A DNA stretch of 64,000 nt, from contig CAVYIO010000024.1 of assembly GCA_963768565.1 (NCBI GenBank), forward strand, positions 62,001 to 126,000, given 5' to 3'. Position 1 is the stretch's first letter. Each line of letters opens with the position of its first letter. Shown one piece after another: positions 40,972 through 51,035 of the stretch. The stretch comes from JABDKH01 sp963768565. GTDB taxonomy: Bacteria; Bacteroidota; Rhodothermia; Rhodothermales; JABDKH01. The translations under genes were made by a program, and so were the position numbers. The notes beneath the pieces were generated by a model. That model saw only the letters and a list, made by a program, of their open reading frames with translations. It was not told the DNA's origin and did no database searches.

Positions 40972-41893
40972 TCAGTCGAAAGATCGACCCGTGATGCCAC
41001 GTTCCTCCAGATCTTCGAGGTTACGGGGCCAGTCCTGCTTCAGCAGTCTCGAAAGCGAGCGGTCGGCGAGCACCTTGCCGTCGGTCTGGCAGGTCGGACA
41101 GTAGTTGGTCTCATTCGAGGCGTAGACGATACGCTGGACGGGGCTGCCGCACACCGGACACGGCTGACCGTGAGCGCCCATGGACGGCCATATCTTCGCG
41201 AAACGCGGTCACAGTGGGCCAACCAATGCCCGTCTCGTCACGAATTCGATCAGTCCAGAGTCGGAGCACAGCCCGGCAAGATTCGTATAGACGCCGCCGC
41301 TCGTCAGACGTCAGGCGACTCGTCCACTTGATCGGAGACACGCGAGCTGCGTGCATGATCTCATCCGCGTAGGCGCCGCCGATGCCCGAAAACAGGCGGG
41401 GGTCGGTCAGTGCACGTTTCAGCGTGTGGTTGTTCGACTCCAGGACGCCGGTGAATGCTGCAAGGTCAATGTCGAACACGTCGAGTCCGCCGGGGTCGTG
41501 ACGGTCGATCTCATCGTGTGACGTCACGACGTGAATGGAGGCGCGCTTCTTCCTTCCCGCCTCGGTGAGGATGAGTGTCCCGCTCTCAAAGTCGAATGCG
41601 CAGAGACCACGTTTCCCGGGAAGACCCGCACCCTTCTTTTTCCAGTGCAGGCGCCCGGCGATCATCAGGTGCAAGATCACGTACGAAGTGTCGTTGTCTC
41701 CGGCAAGATGAAACACCAGCCGTTTGCCCAGGCGAGTCATACGGTCCAGCCGCCGCCCGACAAGCGACGGCAACGGGGGCTGTACGCTCCGAACGAGAAA
41801 GACGCTCTTGAGTCGAACGTCTTCGAGTCGCTGGCCGGCAATGTGCCGTTCAATCGACTGGATGTAGTTCTCGATGTCTGGAAGTTCGGGCAC
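40972..41893 (-). CDS. Fpg/Nei family DNA glycosylase, one frameshift
   Basis: A base-excision repair glycosylase/AP lyase. The GTG at 41893 gives MPELPDIENYIQSIERHIAG; Pro2 and Glu3 are the catalytic pair. TRLGKRLVFHL holds the conserved Lys, and the helix-two-turn-helix region is SGIGGAYADEIMHAARVSP. A +1 base near 41190 breaks the frame before the zinc finger. In the next frame it continues HGQPCPVCGSPVQRIVYASN and YCPTCQT (CxxC...CxxC). Corrected length is about 306 residues. Substrate preference (oxidised purines or pyrimidines) cannot be told from the sequence. Confidence 0.92.
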
Positions 41894-42193
41894 AGGCGAC
41901 GGCGAGCGTTAGGCATTGCGAGGAAAATAGCCTCTGGCCGCAGCTTTGAGAAAACGGGGTCGGGTTGGGGCGCACTTGATGCTGGTATTTGTGCGAACCT
42001 TCGAAACCCGACGCGCTGCAAGACATTCGATCTCCTTCAAACGCTCTGCGTCCCAGGGTGAATCGGCCAGCATCGCAGAGACAGTCCCATCCATGACGCC
42101 AGAAGAACGAACAGCAACATTACGTGTCTGACCGTCTTCCCGTGTCATACTTCTGATCCGGCAGAAACCGGAGCCCGCATCTTCCGATACCCT

Positions 42194-42997
42194 GTGACGA
42201 CACTCTTGCTCCCCGTTACGTCAGTTCGCTGTCGTCTGTTGACGATCGTGCTCCTGGCACTGTCGTTTGTCGCTCTCGGTAATGCGTCTGCGCAGGGAAA
42301 CGCGCGCTTCGCCCGGTGGGCTTTGCACGACGGTGTGTCGCTGGTCGAGAGGTCGCTGCCGCTGGTGCCGGTGGTGCTGGTTGCAGGCGGGCTGGTCATT
42401 CCGGCTGCGAAGAATTTCGACGAGCCGCTGCTTGACAAGATTCAGAACAGCTACCACGGAGTATGGGGAGACTATCTGGATTTTACCAACGATCTCGGGG
42501 ACCCGTACGTCTTGATACCGGCGACGTCGATATTTGCCGTGTCACTGTTTACGAGAAGTGAGCGATTTCAGGACGCGGCGTTCACGTCCATGGAGTCACT
42601 GCTGTTCGCGACCGCAATTACAGGGACCATCAAGCGAGTGGTTGGAAGGTATCGGCCCGAAGAGAACCGCGGCTCAGTCCGCTTGCGGCCCTTTTCGGGA
42701 AATGCTTCGTTTCCATCGGGGCACGTGACGGCGGCTTTCGCTCTCGTGACTCCGTGGGTGTACTACTATCCGGGACCGGCGACGTACGGTCTGTTTGCTC
42801 TGAGCGGTGGTACGGCGATCGCCCGCATCGCCAGGGACAAGCACTGGCCCACGGATGTTCTTGCGGGTGCCGCAATCGGATTCCTTACAAGTCGGTGGCT
42901 CGCCAGGCGGCACCGTTCGTCTGCGGATCAATTTCCCGTTTCGATCCGGCCATTGTTGGGCTACAACAGTTTAGGGCTAACGATCGACATCCGCTGA
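42194..42997 (+). CDS. PAP2 family phosphatase, secreted/membrane
   Basis: A 267-residue type 2 phosphatidic acid phosphatase. The start GTG 42194 is followed by a signal or anchor helix (LLTIVLLALSFVALGNASAQ). The three PAP2 motifs are present: KRVVGRYRP, FPSGHVTAAFA and ARIARDKHWPTDVLAG with the catalytic His. The family removes phosphate from lipid phosphates such as undecaprenyl pyrophosphate or phosphatidate in the envelope. It is followed about 100 bases later by an acyltransferase on the same strand. Confidence 0.9.
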   Translation: MTTLLLPVTSVRCRLLTIVLLALSFVALGNASAQGNARFARWALHDGVSLVERSLPLVPVVLVAGGLVIPAAKNFDEPLLDKIQNSYHGVWGDYLDFTNDLGDPYVLIPATSIFAVSLFTRSERFQDAAFTSMESLLFATAITGTIKRVVGRYRPEENRGSVRLRPFSGNASFPSGHVTAAFALVTPWVYYYPGPATYGLFALSGGTAIARIARDKHWPTDVLAGAAIGFLTSRWLARRHRSSADQFPVSIRPLLGYNSLGLTIDIR

Positions 42998-43094
42998 GCC
43001 GACTCGGGTCTTACGACGCACCGCCGCTCGCCGATACCTACGACTGAGCGTTCGCTCGCAGTCAATTCCCGGAAGCCCCCGTTCAGAATCCCTT

Positions 43095-44169
43095 TTGCCA
43101 GGAAAAGTGCACACAGTCGCGGCCCGGTCAGCGTCAGTAGCAGGAAATCGCAACCTGCATCTCGACAACGCGCGAGGGCTTCTCATTATACTCGTCGTCG
43201 CCGCACACCTCCTCGAATCGCTGCTGGAGACTTCGTCGTTGGCTAGAACGACGTACGTATTCGTCTACTCGTTCCACATCCCTGCGTTTGTTGTTGTCTC
43301 AGGATATCTGTCACGTAGCGACTTGACCTGGCCGAGGTTCCGGGCACTGGTCCTGAGCGTCATCCTCCCGTACGTGATTCTGGAACTGCTCTACACGGGT
43401 GTCGACTTCGTCGTCTTCAGCCGATCAAGCTTCGCGCCGACACTTCTCACTCCGTACTGGCTGCTCGTGGTATCTCCCGAGTCTGTTCATGTGGCGCCTT
43501 GCACTGCCTGTGCTGTCGAGACTGAAATATCCTCTGTTGACAGCGGCACTTGTCGCGGTCGTCGCGGGCGTCTTGCCGCAGGTCGGTATGTGGATGTCGT
43601 TGTCCAGGACCCTGGTCTTCCTGCCCTTCTTCATTCTGGGTTCTGTTCTTGCAAGAAGTGGACGATCGACCACGTTCGTCCATCCGGTCATTGCCGTGAC
43701 TGTGATGTTGACGGGTGCATTTATTGCGTTGTTTGTGGCTTCGGATCTTGACGTGCGGTGGCTGTATGGAAGTCAGTCCTATTCGCGACTGTTCACCGGG
43801 CCCGCCGCCGGAATCACGTTCCGGGCAATCCTACTCTTGTGGGCTGCAGCAATGACGCTGGCGTTTCTGTCGCTCGTGCCCGGACGCTCGAGTTTTTTGA
43901 CGCGAATCGGTGCGCGGTCCGCCTACCCGTATCTTCTGCACGGCCTTGTTATCATGATTGTAGTCAGGTATATCCCCGATGAGCCTGGCCTGTTGACGCT
44001 CGGCGCACTCATGGCCGGCGCAGTCGTGCTGGCATCAGCGCTATCATCAGACACCGCCATCAAATACGCGTGGCTTGTCGTGGATCCGACGAGCGGTCGT
44101 TGGGACACCGTGCGTTCATGGTTCGGACGCCGGCCAGAGTCCGACGGCACGGTCGAGATGCCCGGATAG
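43095..44169 (+). CDS. Acyltransferase 3 family membrane protein, one frameshift
   Basis: An integral membrane acyltransferase of the OafA/NolL type. It starts at TTG 43095 or GTG 43107. The hallmark first segment is NLHLDNARGLLIILVVAAHL, followed by VFVYSFHIPAFVVVSGYLSR. A +1 base near 43468 shifts the frame within TPYWLLWYLPSLFMWRLALP. Corrected length is about 357 residues with about ten helices, ending with a soluble tail. Members transfer acyl groups to sugars or peptides at the membrane surface. The His in the first helix region and the FHIP segment are conserved. The target is unknown. Confidence 0.82.
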
Positions 44170-44341
44170 CCCGTCGCCATTCTGCGGGCGGGGTGGATGC
44201 GGAGGGAGCCGCACGAAGATCACAGGAGTCTGCCCACGTTTACGAGCAGATATGTCCTTCGTAATCGTTCCGAAGTACAGCGTATCCTGCGAGTATGTTT
44301 GCCGTACGGGCCAACACGGCGGCCGTGGCCGCCGACCGGGC

Positions 44342-46601
44342 ATGAAGTGGATTCACGGGTCAGGGATGAAGGGAGTAGCGCTTATATGTTGTCTGACCGT
44401 GGCCTGGACGCCGCGTGTGGCTGCGCAGCAGATCCCGACTGAGGCCGAGACGCATGTACCCCGGGTCGGCGTCGTTCTTTCCGGCGGCGGCGTCAAAGGC
44501 TTCGCACATGTGGGTGCGCTTCGAGTTATTGAGGATGCAGGCCTGCCGGTGGACGTCGTCACCGGCACCAGCATGGGCTCGTTCATCGGTGGCCTGTACG
44601 CGATCGGCTACTCGGTGAATCAGATCGACAGCCTGCTTCACGCGGAAGACTGGCAGGCGCTTTTCGAGGATGACTCTCCGCGTCGACAGCAAACACTTGA
44701 AAGCCGGATCACTGACGAGGGCGTTCTTCTTTCGCTTCCTCTTCGTGGTGGACAGGTCGAGTTACCGAAAAGCATCGTCTCGGGTCAGCGTATTTCACAG
44801 ATTTTGTCGCGACTGATGTTTCCGGCCTGGGACGTTCGCGACTTCAATGCGTTGCCTGTGCCATTTGGTGCGCTCGCTGCTGATCTCGCGAACGGCGACG
44901 GTGTGTTGCTCGAGTTCGGGCCACCTTCCGGACGCCATCAGGGCCAGCATATCTATCCCAAGTATCTTCGACCCGGTTGTGATCGATGGCCGGACGCTGA
45001 TTGATGGCGGGGTGACCCGCAACCTTCCGGCACAGGATGCGCTGGCGCTCGGAGCCGACGTCATCATCTGTGTCGATGTGGGAGAGCCTGTTCTGCCGCC
45101 GGACAGTCTTGAAACACTCATCGATGTGATGGTGCAGGCGGTTGGTTTTCGGATGCTGGAGTCGAGAACCGTGCAGCAAGGGCTGTGCGACGTCTTGATA
45201 CTGCCTGAGGTCAAAGGCATCCGTTCGTTCGACTTCGATCGAACTGGCGAACTGATCGGGCTCGGGGAGAAGGCCGCTGAGCGCGCTCGACAGGAGCTGA
45301 TCGCGCTTCGCGATTCACTGTTTGAATCGCGGACAGAGGCGCATTCGGAGCGGTTGTCACTGCTCGGGCGCCCCGACTCCGTATATGTCGGTGCTGTGAG
45401 GATAGAGGGTGCATCGAGGCCCAACGAAAACGTGGTCCGGCGGTCAATGCGCCTTGCGGTACCATCGTATGTGAAGCAAGCCGATCTCGAGAGGGCGATC
45501 AACCGCGCTTACAGTACGCAGAGGTTTTCCCGGGTCACATATCGCATCGATTCGGAGAGAGTCGGCGACTCCGACGAGGATGCGGCAACACTTGTCGTAC
45601 AGGCTGTTGAACAAAAGGACGATCGGGTTTCGATCGGACTCCGGTACGACAGCGACTATCAAGCTGCCGTCCTGATCCGTGTGGCGCTCGCGGACCTGTT
45701 CGGTTACAATACCCGGCTGGTTGGCAACCTGCGCCTCGGGGAGGTCGTGCAGGTTGGGGGCACGATTACAACCCCTCTTGGTTTTGGACCGCGGGCGCGG
45801 TTTGTGGGAGAGGCCAGAGTCACCCGCACTCCCATTGATCTTTTCGAGGATGGAACGCGCGCTTCCAGCGTTGTCGCTCACGTGGTAGAAGCGTCGCTGA
45901 GGGCCGGTGGACTCGTACTGAGAGACCTGGGTGCCGTTGTGGGAGTACGCGCCGAGCTATTCGACATCGATCCCAGAATCGTAGGATCGTCAGGGGTGTC
46001 TTTCGACTTTCTCGACGAGACCAGCAGCCTCGTGTTCGCTGAGGCGCTCCTGTATCTGGATACGTTCGACAGCGTGTCGTTTCCGAGTCGTGGCGCACGT
46101 ATTACGGGGCGATCTTCGCTGTCCGTAGGCCCACTCAGCAGCTCTACGTTCGGTCAGCACGTGATTGATGCAGCAGGCAGGATACCTGTGAACTCGAATG
46201 TGTCTCTGATGGGTCGTGTCGTGGTCGGCCGCACCATCGGTGGATCCACGCCCGTGCACTACAGATTCTATGCAGGCGGGCCGTTCCCTTTTGAGATGCT
46301 GACGGGTCGGCAGTTCTTATTGATGGGTCACGAGTTGCAGGAAGTTGCGGGCTCAAACCTGCGAGCGGCCTGGGCGGGTGTTCAGGTCAGAGTTCGACGA
46401 GACATGTACGCCGGCGCGGTGTGGAACGCGGCCAGCGCATCGGAGAGCTGGTCGTGGCAGGTGGACGCGGCCGAGTTTGTAGGTGGCGTGGGTCTGTTTG
46501 CCGGGATCCGCACGGTCGTCGGGCCGGCTCAGGTGATGCTTACGACGAGAGGGTCGGACGGTCCGTATGAACTCCATCTGAGCGTGGGGCATTTCTTCTG
46601 A
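44342..46601 (+). CDS. Patatin-like phospholipase with POTRA/BamA-type barrel, one frameshift
   Basis: A PlpD-like outer-membrane protein of about 752 residues. The signal peptide MKWIHGSGMKGVALICCL ends near VAAQQ. The patatin domain has the oxyanion hole SGGGVKGFAHVGALRV, the nucleophile elbow GTSMGSFIGGLYA and the DGG of the Ser-Asp dyad (TLIDGGVTRNLPA). A +1 base near 44930 breaks the frame between the Ser and Asp motifs. After residue about 350 come a POTRA-like segment (YVGAVRIEGASRPNENVVRR) and a barrel ending in LHLSVGHFF. Such proteins secrete or display a phospholipase at the surface. They are common in Bacteroidota. Confidence 0.9.
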
Positions 46602-46739
46602 CCGGCGCTGGCTTGTGATGTTGCCGGGTGCACACCATCGCCGGGGTTTGCCCATGCGTCACGGCGTCGTTGTGTCGGCACCTACCCAACACCTCCATCA
46701 TGCGGCGTTAAACGCGTCGCGATCCACGGGCCGGACCGA

Positions 46740-47360
46740 CTAGTTCAATCTGCACGATTGCTCCAGCACGCTGGACGACGTTGCGGTGTTCGCGTCGACC
46801 TCGACATTATTGAACGAGCATCTGAATCCTTCGCCAGAACATGAACCTCGATAGTCCCCGTCGAGGACCAGTGTGTTCTCCCCGGTGACAAAGTCTGCTA
46901 CCAGACCTTCACGGAATCTGTCGAACGTGAGTGAGCACTCCCGCGACACGGTGCCATCCAGTATCAGGTCGAAGGATGCTGCCGATTCGCTGAACGAACC
47001 ACTGCCGTCGAGCGACAGAGATCCATCGATGCCGTTGCAATCATCGAAGTTGACTTCGATATCGAGGTCGAAGCTGGTCTGGCTGCCTCCGCCTGAACCC
47101 ACCACGCTGAAGGAGCCGCCTTCCGGGCAGGCCCCCGCCGGACTCGCGATGAATGTCTGAGATTGGTCCTTCCCGAGCTGCACTTCACTTATTGCCAGAG
47201 GAATAACGGAGAACAAATTCGTGACGGTTTCCGCCATCGCCGCGGAGGTTTCAGCCGAGAGCGGTTCTCCATCAAGTTCGTTGCTGCTGTCGCAGCTGGT
47301 GAGAATGACGGTCATCGAAAAGACGACCAGTACCGCGATGAAGTGTGCGAGCCTGTTCAT
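46740..47360 (-). CDS. Lipoprotein, unknown function
   Basis: A 206-residue lipoprotein from ATG 47360, chosen because it starts the signal peptide MNRLAHFIAVLVVFSMTVIL with lipobox LTSC. The mature part is beta-rich and Gly/Ser/Asp-rich (GSFSVVGSGGGSQTSFDLDI, DGSLSLDGSGSFSESAASFD) and has several cysteines (ACPEGG, DDCNG, RECSLTF, GSCSGEGFRCSF) that may form disulfides. I do not recognise a family. It converges with the patatin gene and is divergent from the DUF4382 lipoprotein gene. Confidence 0.65.
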   Translation of the reverse strand: MNRLAHFIAVLVVFSMTVILTSCDSSNELDGEPLSAETSAAMAETVTNLFSVIPLAISEVQLGKDQSQTFIASPAGACPEGGSFSVVGSGGGSQTSFDLDIEVNFDDCNGIDGSLSLDGSGSFSESAASFDLILDGTVSRECSLTFDRFREGLVADFVTGENTLVLDGDYRGSCSGEGFRCSFNNVEVDANTATSSSVLEQSCRLN

Positions 47361-47769
47361 GGCCTTATGGAGTCGGTGGGTATGCCCTTGTGAGATCAGA
47401 GTCCAGGTGGGGACTTGATAGTATAGTTTCGGCAAAATCGACCCGGCTTCAAGAGCCTCGGAGACGCACCGGAGGTTTGTGGGATGGAGTCGTCGCTGGC
47501 CGGCGTACGTCGGGCGAGTGCCGAGTGACATGGGCAGACGCAGGCACCCGAAGAGATCTCGATTCCCGATGGGGTTCTCGTAGCCCCCACGTTCGACCGG
47601 ATTCAGACCTCAATCCGGCCCAAAAGCACGAACGATCACAGCTCCCGGAACGGAGATTGGCCCCGTTCTTGCCTGATTTCACGAAACTTAAGTTTCGGGC
47701 ATCGAAGAACGATTCAGACTACAACCCGTTCGAACAGTGCTGGAATCCGTATCAAAAAGGAGACATCGT
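47361..47769. other. Divergent intergenic region between two lipoprotein genes
   Basis: About 410 bases. It should hold two divergent promoters. Near 47415 there is an AT-rich TAGTATAGTTT stretch that could be part of one. The open frames crossing it (for example on + from 47345) look like shadow frames, with no start context or family pattern. No repeat or RNA gene was seen. Confidence 0.45.
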
Positions 47770-48372
47770 ATGCGTGCATCTCTGACGCTTTCAATAGCGT
47801 TCGTACTCGGCGCAGCAGTTCTTATCGCTGCGTGCGACACAAACAGTCTTTCGGAAGGGTCCGGTGAAATCACCGTGTTCATCAAGGACGAGCCTTTCCC
47901 GTTTGATCTGGTCGATTCGGCAGTTGTCAGCATTAACCAGGTGGAGCTCATCGGCCAGGACACGACCGAGAATTTCCTTCTGATGACCGATATCGCTCAG
48001 ACGTTCAATCTGCTGGATCTTCGCGACGGCGTGATGGATACGCTGGCCAACTTCCCGATCCCGTTCGGAGTGTACAAGGGTCTGCGCATCGTGGTGGACG
48101 AGAACGCCTATGTCAGGCTGAAGAATGGTGACATCTTCCGAATGAAGACGCCTAGCGGCACGACGAGTGGCATCAAGGTGCACTTACCCGACTTCGAGAT
48201 TGGAGATTTTGGGGATGAAGTCGAAGTTATCGTCGACTTCAATGTTGAGAAGTCGTTTGTGCTTCAGGGTAACGCGAGCACACCGGCCGGCATCAAGGGC
48301 TTTTTGTTCAAGCCTGTCTTGAAGGCGGAGTCGTTCCATCTGAATGGCGTGGAGCCGGACACCACGGGGTAG
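47770..48372 (+). CDS. DUF4382 domain lipoprotein
   Basis: A 200-residue lipoprotein from ATG 47770, which has AGGAG 8 bases upstream. Signal peptide LTLSIAFVLGAAVLIAAC with lipobox IAAC. The mature part follows the DUF4382 pattern: GEITVFIKDEPFPFDLVDS, AVVSINQVELIGQD, TFNLLDLRDGV and FPIPFGVYKGLRIVVDENA, then a beta strand set with GIKGFLFKPVLKAES. The domain is found in secreted proteins of many marine bacteria and has no known activity. A strong terminator follows 24 bases after the stop. Confidence 0.85.
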   Translation: MRASLTLSIAFVLGAAVLIAACDTNSLSEGSGEITVFIKDEPFPFDLVDSAVVSINQVELIGQDTTENFLLMTDIAQTFNLLDLRDGVMDTLANFPIPFGVYKGLRIVVDENAYVRLKNGDIFRMKTPSGTTSGIKVHLPDFEIGDFGDEVEVIVDFNVEKSFVLQGNASTPAGIKGFLFKPVLKAESFHLNGVEPDTTG

Positions 48373-48396
48373 GTCCGTCATAGATCTCACGGGGAG

Positions 48397-48428
48397 AGGC
48401 TGCTGACGCAAGGTCGGCAGCCTTTTTC
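48397..48428 (+). terminator. Rho-independent terminator after the DUF4382 gene
   Basis: AGGCTGCTGAC pairs with GTCGGCAGCCT (11 bp, one G-U) around a 5-base loop and is followed by TTTTTCT. Confidence 0.92.
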
Positions 48429-48580
48429 TGTTTATGGTGCTGACGACCTTTGAGAGGTGTCGATATGTAGCTTGTTCTTCCAATCCAGACCACCGTCGCG
48501 ATCTTCTCGACATGGAAGGTGTAGAGCCGGGCGACCGATCAATGCCGGGATCCAGGTCAGAGGGCTCCCGAAGGGGTCAC

Positions 48581-48620
48581 AAAAAAGAAGACGCTAACAC
48601 TCTGAGCGTTAACGTCTTCC
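48581..48620 (-). terminator. Rho-independent terminator after tRNA-Leu
   Basis: Read on the minus strand, GAAGACGTTAACGC and its near-complement GTTAGCGTCTTC form a stem with one mismatch, followed by TTTTTTG. It sits 12 bases beyond the tRNA-Leu 3' end. Confidence 0.88.
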
Positions 48621-48632
48621 TGACTTGTCCTG

Positions 48633-48716
48633 TGCCCGGGACTGGAATCGAACCAGCACGCCCTTTCGGGCACCGCCCCCTCAAGACGGCGCGTCTACCA
48701 ATTCCGCCACCCGGGC
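48633..48716 (-). tRNA. tRNA-Leu (anticodon GAG)
   Basis: An 84-base class II tRNA on the minus strand. The acceptor stem GCCCGGG pairs with CCCGGGC, with discriminator A. The anticodon stem CCGTC/GGCGG (one U-G) encloses the loop TTGAGGG with anticodon GAG. The variable arm TGCCCGAAAGGGCGT and the T-arm CTGGTTCGATTCCAG are canonical. The CCA is not encoded. Confidence 0.97.
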
Positions 48717-48891
48717 AGGGTCTACCGTCGGGCCTGTCAGACCGCACGGCACGCAATAATACGACGCTTCACTCGTCCGGCTCGTTCCAGCCGCCAAATT
48801 CTTGGAATTTTGCAGCAGAGCTGGAGTGAACAGACTGGTGTCTGGCGCCCAGGCCGACGTCGACGTATGCCGGTGCTCCGATGCCGGTCGG

Positions 48892-50337
48892 CTAGCCCAG
48901 CCTGAGTTCTCGCATCTTTCGCCAGAGCGTCGACCTGCTGATCCCCAGCGCACTCGCTGTCTCCGAGCGGTTCCACCGATGCTCCTCCAGCGCGAGCTTG
49001 ATCCGCGCCCTCTCGGGGGAATCTGCGAGCATGACATGCTCATCACGGTCGCGCCCGGCCGACCTGGCGGTCGGTTCTTCTCTGGGGTAATCCGGAGACG
49101 GAAAGCTGTCCGGGTCCAGCACCTCGGGTGGCAGGTCCTGGACGTGGATCGTCTGACCGGTACTGACCGCCAACGCGTACTCGATCGCGTTCTCCATCTC
49201 CCGAACATTGCCCGGCCAGGGGTAGCGGAGCAACGCTCCCAGTGCATCGGGCGCCAGCCGCATCGTTCTGCCGTGGCGCCTGTTAATGCGGCTTAGCAGA
49301 AAGCGAGCCACCGGCTCGATGTCCTCGCGTCGCTTCCGCAGGGGCGGGACCACAATGGGCACCACGCGGAGCCGGTAGTACAGATCGTCTCTGAACTCAC
49401 CATCGAGGACGGCTCGGCGCATGTCCTTGTTCGTAGCCGCAATAACGCGCGCGTCGCTTGTCCGCGTTGTACTCTCGCCCACGCGCTCGAAGCTCTTGTC
49501 CTGAAGCACCCGCAGAAGCTTGACCTGCAGGTGCAGCGGTAGATCGGCAACCTCGTCAAGGAAGATGGTGCCTCCCGAAGCCATTTCGAATCGGCCGATG
49601 CGATCCTTGACGGCGCCCGTGAACGCCCCGCGCACGTGGCCGAACAGTTCGCTTTCGAGAAGCTCTCCGGGCAGCGCCCCGCAGTTGACGGCGACAAACG
49701 GTCCGCCCCGCCTGGGGGAGTGGGCATGCAGTGCACGCGCAACGAGCTCTTTACCGGTACCGCTTTCGCCCGTCACCATGATCGTCGCCTCGCTCTCGTT
49801 GAGCTGCTCGATGAGGCGGAAGATCTGCAGCATCGACGAGGAGCGGGCGATCATGTTGGAGAAGACCGTTGGCGACGACGAGCTTCCCTCCTCGCTTTCC
49901 TCTCCCGGTCGCAGAACAATCACGTATGCAACGCGCTGGTCGCACGAACCGGGCAGACCCGCCGTGACGGGCGCAACCGTAATCGATACGAGCCGCGTGT
50001 GGTTGTCGGCTGACTGGATCGTGGCTCCCCAGCCTTCTCTCTTCTCGCCGGCGATCAGCGCGCGACGCAGGCTGCCATCAATGCCGAACAGGCCCGTGCC
50101 CATCACCTCATCGGCCTTTCGACCAACAATTCGTTCGACGGCTCCATCGCCCAGAAGCGCGGATAGACTCGCTGAAGCGTGGATGATTCGGAAGTCCCGG
50201 TCGAGGCACACAAGCGCCCGGCCGAGTGAGGCGAAAATCGCACTCATCCCCGTGAGAAACGGGTTCGCGACCGGCTTGACTTCGCTTTGTTCTTCTCGTG
50301 CGTGCATCGTCAGGGCGATGTAGTCGAATGGACTCAC
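48892..50337 (-). CDS. Sigma-54-dependent transcriptional activator with PAS domain
   Basis: A 481-residue bacterial enhancer-binding protein. Residues about 30-150 form a PAS-like sensory domain (ALVCLDRDFRIIHASASLSA, then GDGAVERIVGRKADEV). The AAA+ domain has Walker A GESGTGKELVARALH, the sigma-54 loop GAFTGA, Walker B GGTIFLDEVADLPLHLQVK and the arginine finger region FRDDLYYRLRVVPI. The C-terminus is a Fis-type helix-turn-helix (NRSETASALGISRSTLWRKM). There is no response-regulator receiver domain, so it senses a ligand or redox state directly. It is the last gene of the operon 55898-48892 and is its likely activator. Confidence 0.95.
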   Translation of the reverse strand: MSPFDYIALTMHAREEQSEVKPVANPFLTGMSAIFASLGRALVCLDRDFRIIHASASLSALLGDGAVERIVGRKADEVMGTGLFGIDGSLRRALIAGEKREGWGATIQSADNHTRLVSITVAPVTAGLPGSCDQRVAYVIVLRPGEESEEGSSSSPTVFSNMIARSSSMLQIFRLIEQLNESEATIMVTGESGTGKELVARALHAHSPRRGGPFVAVNCGALPGELLESELFGHVRGAFTGAVKDRIGRFEMASGGTIFLDEVADLPLHLQVKLLRVLQDKSFERVGESTTRTSDARVIAATNKDMRRAVLDGEFRDDLYYRLRVVPIVVPPLRKRREDIEPVARFLLSRINRRHGRTMRLAPDALGALLRYPWPGNVREMENAIEYALAVSTGQTIHVQDLPPEVLDPDSFPSPDYPREEPTARSAGRDRDEHVMLADSPERARIKLALEEHRWNRSETASALGISRSTLWRKMRELRLG

Positions 50338-50377
50338 GGGAGAAGCTACGAATGGGATGATTCTGTGACCGGCGAAC

Positions 50378-51031
50378 TCAACATCCTTCCTTTCTCTTCT
50401 TCTTCCCGGGTAGAACGATAACGGGTCGTTCGGAGGTGTCGAGCTTCGGGAGGGCGGCGATGGACTGCTGTGTCGAGTCGGCGTCTCCGTGTACCGGCGT
50501 TCCGCCGAAGAAGTCGCTCACATAGCGGCGTTTCTCAACCTTCGCGAGCTCTACGGGTGTTGGCTTTTCCGGAAGTGTCGGGAAAAGCACCTCGCTCTTC
50601 CACGCATCCAGGCCTCCGAGCAGCATGTAGGTCGATTTGTATCCATTGGCCTGAAGAAGAAACCAGGCCTGGGCGGAATGTATGCCACCGTCCGAGTAGA
50701 GAATGATTTGCTCATTTCTCTGCAGGGGATACGACAGCAATCCAGAGAGCTGGACGTTTTCCGCACTCGGAAGGTGATACGTACCGAAGGCTGAATCGGA
50801 CCGGATATCGATGAGCCGATAGTCCATGTTGCCCTGGATAATCCGGTCGGCGAGATCGTCGACCGTTACGTGATCGACTTCCGCTTCAACGATCCATGCA
50901 AGTTCGTCGAGATCCAGGCTGACCTTCGACCCACCGTATGGATCGCCGGCCACTGCACCCAGCCCTAACACAAGCGCAATGATCGCAAGAACTCTGTTCG
51001 TGTTCCACTTGAACGATTCAGTCAGTGACAT
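50378..51031 (-). CDS. Membrane-anchored rhodanese-like protein lacking the catalytic Cys
   Basis: A 217-residue protein from ATG 51031. An N-terminal anchor (NRVLAIIALVLGLGAVAGD) places the domain in the periplasm. The rhodanese fold is clear: VTVDDLADRIIQGNMDYRLI, then DIRSDSAFGTYHLPSAENV and the active loop IILYSDGGIHSAQAWFLLQ, then NGYKSTYMLLGGLDAW. In active rhodaneses the residue after YSDGG-type Tyr is Cys; here it is Ser, and the usual Arg is His. The only cysteine is the very last residue of the lysine-rich tail KKKRKEGC. It lies between the yeeE pair and the sigma-54 regulator, with gaps of 4 and 40 bases. Confidence 0.88.
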   Translation of the reverse strand: MSLTESFKWNTNRVLAIIALVLGLGAVAGDPYGGSKVSLDLDELAWIVEAEVDHVTVDDLADRIIQGNMDYRLIDIRSDSAFGTYHLPSAENVQLSGLLSYPLQRNEQIILYSDGGIHSAQAWFLLQANGYKSTYMLLGGLDAWKSEVLFPTLPEKPTPVELAKVEKRRYVSDFFGGTPVHGDADSTQQSIAALPKLDTSERPVIVLPGKKKRKEGC

Positions 51032-51035
51032 GAGT

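Noticed and set aside
41909..42148. A 79-residue minus-strand frame upstream of the Fpg/Nei gene
   Set aside because: It sits in the right place for a small gene, but has no clear ribosome site, hydrophobic segment or family pattern. Left open rather than annotated.
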